Part shown: positions 8,027-12,457 of the stretch, in pieces
How the letters are laid out: each line of letters begins with the position of its first letter
How positions within the stretch are numbered: position 1 is the stretch's first letter
Origin: CAYRIF01 sp964424205
GTDB taxonomy: Bacteria > Bacteroidota > Bacteroidia > Cytophagales > Cyclobacteriaceae
Reading direction: 5' to 3'
Length of the DNA: 12,457 nucleotides
Assembly (NCBI GenBank): GCA_964424205.1
Contig: CAYRIF010000091.1
Span: 1-12,457 of the forward strand
Made by a program: the position numbers and the translations under genes
The notes under the pieces: generated by a model
What the model saw: the letters and a program-made list of their open reading frames with translations, nothing else
What the model was told of the DNA's origin: nothing
The model's database searches: none

Positions 8027-8191
8027 TTATACAGATAAACCGTAAAACTAATGAATAAAACGAAAAATGCGTAAACTTTGGTATCATGTAGTTGAAAAAT
8101 ATTTTTTGATAACAAAAATAAATTTCAGACGTGCAAACATCTATAATTCTAAAAAAATACCCTTAATTTGTTATTCAAAAATGACTTACGA
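8027..8191. promoter_or_regulatory. Divergent intergenic region between ftsK and the lipoprotein gene
   Basis: This 165-nt AT-rich gap must hold the promoter of ftsK (minus) and probably that of the lipoprotein gene (plus). On the minus strand TATTTTTG (8113-8120) fits the -7 TAnnTTTG element and would give an ftsK leader of about 80 nt, but no TTG lies at the proper distance upstream (TTTG at 8134-8137 is only 13 nt away). On the plus strand only near matches occur, such as TAATTTG ending at 8170. A 12-bp A/T palindrome sits at 8095-8106. No strong operator is visible. Confidence 0.35.
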
Positions 8192-10978
8192 ATGAAAAAC
8201 AAAATCAATCTCTTCTATTTCTGTCTGCTAATTACATTTTTGAATGGGTGTAGCCCTAAAATCCCACAAAGTTCAATCCTGAATTTCAATAAAGAAAATA
8301 ATCTCACCTATGCGTACTTCTCTAATGGACACTTACAAAAAGAACAGTATGCCTTCAAAACAGTTAAGAAAAATGGTCGTGTAGCAGGGGAAATAGTGCG
8401 CGCCGCTGACGCCGGTGTTTGGTCTGGTATCGCAACAAATCTTAATGCGCCTATACGCCTGTCGGAAGGAAAGAAATTTAAGATTGATGTATGGATGGAT
8501 CATCTTGGCACTTTTGCCTTTAAATTGGAAAATTCAACCAATGGCGGCGCCAACAAAGTTATCTCCGTAAAAAATACTAAAATCAATCAATGGGAAACGC
8601 TACTGTTTGATTTTAGCGAAGCAATATATGGTAGCCCAAGTTACTCAAAGGTTGCAATCTTTGTAGATTTAAATAACAAACCCACGGGTAAAGACGTGAC
8701 CAGTTATTTTTCAAATGTTCACCAACTCCCATCGGACAGCAACAAAATCATTGTTGGCAATAAAGATGAAGCCATTAAAATTGTGGTAATAGGTTCTTCT
8801 ACTGCGGCAGGAACGGGACCAAAAGATTTCAAAAATGCGTGGGTCAATAGGTACCGCCGAAAACTTCAAGAACTTAATGGTTACAACCAAGTGATTAACC
8901 TTGCGGTGGGTGGTTATACGACTTATCAGTTGCTACCTACTGAGGCTGAGGTTCCCACCGACAGACCACCACCTGATTCCCTGCACAATGTAAGCAAAGC
9001 ACTATCTTTAAATCCTGATGCGGTACTTATTAACCTGCCAAGCAATGATGCCAACAAGGGTTATTCTGTCAAAGAGCAATTGGCTAATTACACTAAAATT
9101 TGCCAACCATTATATGATAAGGATATTCCCGTTTGGGTTTCTACCACGCAAGGCAGGAATATGGAAAAAGACAAACAAAAAGTTCAAATCATCATGCGAG
9201 ATTCGACAGAGATAAGGTTTGGAAGAAATACACTTGATTTCTGGAGAGATTTGGCAGATTGGTCGGGAAACATTAACCCTAAATACAATAGTGGTGATGG
9301 CATACATCTCAATGATGAGGGACATCGATTATTATTTGAAGAAGTATGGCTAAACAATGTACATGGTGCGGTATTAGATAAAAAATTAAGTATCATTAGA
9401 AAAGATTCCGCTTACAGCTCTCCTTTAAAATACGATGGCTATACACTTGTATGGCAGGATGAATTTAATAGGACAGCGCTTGATTCCACCTCATGGACCC
9501 ATGAATTGGGTAATGGCTGCCCCGAATTATGCGGCTGGGGTAATAACGAAAAGGTTTGGTACAGTCCTGAAAGCACGCAAGTCACAGACGGAAAATTGAT
9601 TATCACCGCAAAAGTAGATGAGGCACATAAAGGCTACTGGACAGGATCAAGAATCATCACCAATGGCAAAGTAGATTTTCAATTTGGCAGGATAGACATC
9701 CGAGCCAAACTACCAGAAACCAAAGGACAATGGCCTGCCTTGTGGTTGCTAGGAACCAATCGTTTTGAAAAGGGATGGCCCTACTGTGGAGAGATAGATA
9801 TCATGGAAGAAAAAGGCCATCTGCCACATCAAATTAGAGGGACCATTCACTACAAAGGCACTAATAATTATCTAAATAGCAGTGGCACTAAGTATGAATT
9901 GAAGTATGGCAACTTCAGTGATGACTTTCATGTTTTTTCGATAATATGGAACAAAGAAGGCATCAAGTTCTTTGTTGACGACCAACTGTTTGGTAATCAA
10001 ATCTTCAACAAATTAAATATTGTCCCTACCGACAACCCATTCTTCAAACCATTTTATATGATTATTAACAATGCAGTGGGAGGAAATTATGGTGGTGACC
10101 CTGATGCCACGTCAGTGTTTCCTCAAACATTGGAGGTGGATTATGTGCGATATTTTAAAGAAAATAGAGTGTTAAGTTTTCCAAAAGTAGTAGAAACCCC
10201 TAAAATGCTTCCCAAGAAAGAAAATCTTTGGATATACCTTATGGCTGGGCAATCCAATATGGCAGGGAGAGGACAAGTTGAGCCACAGGACACGCTTTCA
10301 AATCCAAGGTTACTGACGATCAACAAACAAGGAAAATGGATTTTAGCAAAGGAACCCCTGAATTTCAACCATCCTAGTCGCGCAAAACTAGATTGCGGGC
10401 ATAGTTTTGGTTTAAGTCTCCTCAAATGTGTCCCTGATTCCGTTTCTATAGCAATCATACCATGTGCTGTTGGAGGAAGTAGCATAGACCAATGGTTAGA
10501 TGATTCAGAACATCGTAACATGCATTTATGGAGTAATCTAAAATCGCAAATAGAAAAAGCTAGTAAGAAAGGTACTATCAAAGGCGTTATTTGGCATCAA
10601 GGAGAATCAGATGCAAATCCTGGAAAATTACCTCGTTACAAAACCAAATTAAATTTACTTTTCACCAAAATAAGGAATGAAGTAGGGGATAAAAATTTAC
10701 CTTTTGTGCTTGGTGAATTGGGCAATTTTGGCGTGGAGCGACCGCACTGGCGAGCCTTAAATAAAATACTGAATGGGATAAGTTTTGAGAGTGATAAAAT
10801 TTCGTTGATTCCTACTTCCGACTTAAACGATGTCGGAGATAAGGTTCATTTTAATTCGCCAGCTTTGCGTATGATGGGCAAACGATATGCTGCTAAAATG
10901 GTAGTACTAGAAAATTTACCTGTCAATGAGGAAATTAAAAAGCTAAAAAAAGAGGCAGCACCCCAACGCAAAAAATAA
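8192..10978 (+). CDS. Multi-domain lipoprotein: beta-sandwich, SGNH hydrolase, GH16 glucanase and CE6-type esterase
   Basis: A 928-residue envelope enzyme predicted to deacylate and cleave a polysaccharide. The ATG at 8192 is chosen over an in-frame TTG at 8168 because it gives a proper lipoprotein signal with lipobox LNGC (C20). Residues about 30-182 form a beta-sandwich, probably carbohydrate-binding (NQWETLLFDFS). The SGNH hydrolase (195-395) has GSST with S203, G240, N285 and D369/H372 in DGIHLNDEGH. GH16 (415-655) has WQDEFNR, CGWGNNEKVWY and the catalytic GEIDIMEE (E534, D536, E539), closest in look to beta-1,3-glucanases. The CE6/sialate-O-acetylesterase-like domain (675-905) has GQSNM (S688), GGSSIDQW, WHQGESD (800-807) and D883/H886. 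Every catalytic set appears complete. The residues after C20 (SPKIPQ) lack the acidic surface-export signal known in some Bacteroidetes, so a periplasmic side is possible. Substrate and cooperation between domains are inferred. Confidence 0.93.
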   Translation: MKNKINLFYFCLLITFLNGCSPKIPQSSILNFNKENNLTYAYFSNGHLQKEQYAFKTVKKNGRVAGEIVRAADAGVWSGIATNLNAPIRLSEGKKFKIDVWMDHLGTFAFKLENSTNGGANKVISVKNTKINQWETLLFDFSEAIYGSPSYSKVAIFVDLNNKPTGKDVTSYFSNVHQLPSDSNKIIVGNKDEAIKIVVIGSSTAAGTGPKDFKNAWVNRYRRKLQELNGYNQVINLAVGGYTTYQLLPTEAEVPTDRPPPDSLHNVSKALSLNPDAVLINLPSNDANKGYSVKEQLANYTKICQPLYDKDIPVWVSTTQGRNMEKDKQKVQIIMRDSTEIRFGRNTLDFWRDLADWSGNINPKYNSGDGIHLNDEGHRLLFEEVWLNNVHGAVLDKKLSIIRKDSAYSSPLKYDGYTLVWQDEFNRTALDSTSWTHELGNGCPELCGWGNNEKVWYSPESTQVTDGKLIITAKVDEAHKGYWTGSRIITNGKVDFQFGRIDIRAKLPETKGQWPALWLLGTNRFEKGWPYCGEIDIMEEKGHLPHQIRGTIHYKGTNNYLNSSGTKYELKYGNFSDDFHVFSIIWNKEGIKFFVDDQLFGNQIFNKLNIVPTDNPFFKPFYMIINNAVGGNYGGDPDATSVFPQTLEVDYVRYFKENRVLSFPKVVETPKMLPKKENLWIYLMAGQSNMAGRGQVEPQDTLSNPRLLTINKQGKWILAKEPLNFNHPSRAKLDCGHSFGLSLLKCVPDSVSIAIIPCAVGGSSIDQWLDDSEHRNMHLWSNLKSQIEKASKKGTIKGVIWHQGESDANPGKLPRYKTKLNLLFTKIRNEVGDKNLPFVLGELGNFGVERPHWRALNKILNGISFESDKISLIPTSDLNDVGDKVHFNSPALRMMGKRYAAKMVVLENLPVNEEIKKLKKEAAPQRKK

Positions 10979-11194
10979 AATCTCACCCGCTTTTAGAAGA
11001 TGATTTTGAAAGCACTTAAAAGAAGTAAAATATGATATAATTGGAAATCTAATTCATTATATGAAACAACTACCTTATATATTTGAAAGTATAAAATTTG
11101 GACGGGATTGCTTACCTGACGAAAACAGGAAAATCCAACTGACTATTACTTTATCCAAAGCATCATGTTTTCAAATGTGAAATAAATCGATATT
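10979..11194. other. Intergenic region upstream of the aldolase gene
   Basis: This gap of 216 nt has no strong terminator for the lipoprotein gene; GCTTT and AAAGC near 10989-11020 could only form a weak stem. A -7-like TATATTTG lies at 11078-11085 on the plus strand, which would start the aldolase transcript near 11092 with a leader of about 100 nt, but no TTG sits at the right distance upstream. A short inverted repeat TTCAT-TAT-ATGAA (11053-11065) lies just before it. A 39-codon open frame (11061-11180) is described under findings. Confidence 0.4.
11078..11085 (+). promoter_or_regulatory. Possible -7 element for the aldolase gene
   Basis: TATATTTG matches TAnnTTTG exactly and is 109 nt before the ATG at 11195. 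The absence of a well-placed -33 TTG makes this a weak call; in such AT-rich DNA the octamer could occur by chance. Confidence 0.3.
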
Positions 11195-12349
11195 ATGAAA
11201 AGAAGAAATTTTATAACCAACACAGCAGTAGCAGCAACCCTGCCCTTTATACCGCAGGTAAATTTCAAAACCAATAATACCATAGCGCAATTACTGCAAA
11301 AGCACCTGCCGGTGAATTTCAACAGGGATGGTCTAGACCTATCACCTGATTTGTACGGCAAATTATTACAAATTCTTATTAAAGAAAAAGGCTTTAGCCC
11401 TGATTCTTACGGGTTAGGCGGAATGATTCACCAATTCGAAGAGAAAATAGCACTCGCCTTAGGCAAAGAAAAAGCAATTTTCATGCCTACTGGTACTTTG
11501 GCAAATCATATTGCATTGCGAAAACACTGTGCCTCCAACAAAAGAGCTATTGTTCAATACGACGCACATATCAATAGAGATTCGGGCGACTGCGCCACCA
11601 CATTAAGTGGTATAAATATGATTACACTTGGCAAACAGGATGTTGTTTTCAAGGTAGATGAATTGCAAGATTTTATAGAAGACAATATGCATGGAAAAGT
11701 AAAAACACCTATTGGCGTCCTTTCGTTAGAAACGCCGGTCAGAAGAAAAAAATTGAAGCGTATTCCGTTCTGTGACATTGAAAAAATCACCAAAACAGCA
11801 AAAGATCATAACATGGCGCTACACTTGGATGGCGCTCGCCTATACATTGACGCAGCATTTTCTGGAAAAGGTATCAAAGAATACACTGCGTTATTTGATA
11901 CCGTTTACCTATCACTCTACAAATCCTTTAATGCTGTTTCAGGAGCGATGTTAGCAGGTACAAAGGAGATTATAGATGGGTTACACAATGAGCGTAGGAT
12001 GTTTGGTGGTGGACTTCCCTCCTCTTGGCAACAGATAGCCATTGCCAATTATTTCTTTGATGGCTATGAGGAGCGATATAAAAAGGCAATCGCAGAATTT
12101 AGTATTTTCAAAGAGTTGCTAGAAAAAAGTGGCAAGTTTCAAATCAAATCACTCCCTAACGGAAGCAACGTTTTTAAGCTTATTCCAACACAAAAAACTG
12201 ACCCTGTACAATTTCAAAAGGTATTAGCAGCAAAGCAGGTGTTCTTGCCTGATTGGAGTAAATCAGACCAATGCTTTTATATTAAAATGAATGACTCGTT
12301 ACTTTACAATGATGTGGAGCAGGTTGTGGGTTTATTTTTGGGGGCTTAA
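11195..12349 (+). CDS. Threonine aldolase/beta-eliminating lyase family PLP enzyme with a Tat-type signal
   Basis: A 384-residue fold-type I PLP enzyme of the threonine aldolase family, whose members split L-threonine or L-allo-threonine to glycine and acetaldehyde or act on related beta-hydroxy amino acids. Seen motifs: DSYGLGGMIHQFEEKIA (70-86), the cofactor loop MPTGTLANHIAL (97-108), QYDAHINRDSG (121-131), the aspartate that binds the pyridine nitrogen in LHLDGARLY (209-217, D212), and the Schiff-base lysine K243 in SLYKSFN. The catalytic core is full length. Unlike ordinary cytoplasmic aldolases it begins KRRNFITNTAVAATLPFIP, a twin-arginine signal with a hydrophobic stretch. Tat export would allow transport after PLP is bound. 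No convincing AxA cleavage site follows the stretch, so it may stay anchored in the inner membrane. It is co-oriented with the lipoprotein gene but 216 nt away, so probably separately transcribed. The true substrate is unknown. Confidence 0.88.
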   Translation: MKRRNFITNTAVAATLPFIPQVNFKTNNTIAQLLQKHLPVNFNRDGLDLSPDLYGKLLQILIKEKGFSPDSYGLGGMIHQFEEKIALALGKEKAIFMPTGTLANHIALRKHCASNKRAIVQYDAHINRDSGDCATTLSGINMITLGKQDVVFKVDELQDFIEDNMHGKVKTPIGVLSLETPVRRKKLKRIPFCDIEKITKTAKDHNMALHLDGARLYIDAAFSGKGIKEYTALFDTVYLSLYKSFNAVSGAMLAGTKEIIDGLHNERRMFGGGLPSSWQQIAIANYFFDGYEERYKKAIAEFSIFKELLEKSGKFQIKSLPNGSNVFKLIPTQKTDPVQFQKVLAAKQVFLPDWSKSDQCFYIKMNDSLLYNDVEQVVGLFLGA

Positions 12350-12457
12350 AAATTACCATATAAGGCATTGAAGGATATATAAGGTTTCATATAAGAGTAT
12401 GGGTAAAGGGTTTCCGCAGGCTAAACTCCAGGTTCTCTATGAGAAAAAATAAGTGGT
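12350..12457. other. Right-edge intergenic DNA
   Basis: These 108 nt after the aldolase stop hold no supported gene, and no strong hairpin terminator was found. ATATAAGG occurs at 12358-12365 and 12377-12384, with a variant ATATAAGA at 12389-12396; spacing is irregular. An ATG at 12439 (MRKNKW...) runs off the edge and could be the start of a further gene, but six codons are not enough to judge. Confidence 0.4.

Noticed and set aside
8095..8106. A/T palindrome AAAAATATTTTT as an operator
   Set aside because: Pure A/T palindromes are expected by chance here, and no second copy or spacing supports a binding site.
8168..8191. In-frame TTG start giving eight extra residues on the lipoprotein
   Set aside because: The extension would put charged residues before the signal peptide; the ATG at 8192 gives a normal lipoprotein signal with cysteine at position 20.
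10141..10581. Minus-strand open frame of 146 codons
   Set aside because: It is the antisense shadow of the CE6-type domain, whose catalytic motifs read on the plus strand.
12358..12396. Three ATATAAGG/A copies as a repeat array
   Set aside because: Only three short A/T-rich copies with unequal spacing (19 and 12 nt); likely chance in this AT-rich DNA and not a CRISPR or iteron array.

Overview
The window is AT-rich bacterial DNA that looks like a member of the Bacteroidota (Bacteroidetes). The evidence is a DUF2851 protein, an adjacent ftsK-lolA pair, group 2 PyrF, A/T-rich translation starts without Shine-Dalgarno sequences, TAnnTTTG-type -7 promoter elements, and lipoprotein or secreted polysaccharide-degrading enzymes. 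The genus cannot be told from the sequence. No rRNA, tRNA, CRISPR array, insertion sequence or integrase was seen.

Left part, all on the minus strand. Positions 1-1242 hold the first 414 residues of a secreted family 2 glycoside hydrolase, which continues beyond the left edge. Its catalytic residues lie outside the window. It has its own candidate promoter(s) at about 1294-1328. Next, read from right to left, comes a mostly housekeeping block. ftsK (8026-5558, DNA translocase) and a lolA-like lipoprotein carrier (5535-4891) lie 22 nt apart and end at a clear intrinsic terminator (4842-4870). After it come pyrF (4828-4013, orotidine 5'-phosphate decarboxylase), a DUF2851 protein (3987-2710) and a polytopic membrane protein of unknown function (2713-1415). 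The last two overlap by ATGA and are probably translationally coupled.

Right part, on the plus strand. A 165-nt divergent intergenic region (8027-8191) separates ftsK from a large four-module lipoprotein (8192-10978): an N-terminal beta-sandwich, an SGNH/GDSL hydrolase, a GH16 beta-glucanase-type domain and a CE6/sialate-O-acetylesterase-type esterase. It is probably an envelope enzyme that deacylates and cuts a decorated polysaccharide. After 216 nt comes a threonine-aldolase-family PLP enzyme (11195-12349) that carries a twin-arginine-type signal. The final 108 nt hold no convincing gene.

The two carbohydrate-active genes flank the housekeeping block, but no SusC/SusD pair or regulator is visible, so this is not a recognisable polysaccharide utilisation locus within the window. 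No clearly new multi-gene system is evident. The most notable items are the multi-enzyme lipoprotein, the apparently Tat-exported aldolase, and the terminator placed immediately before pyrF.
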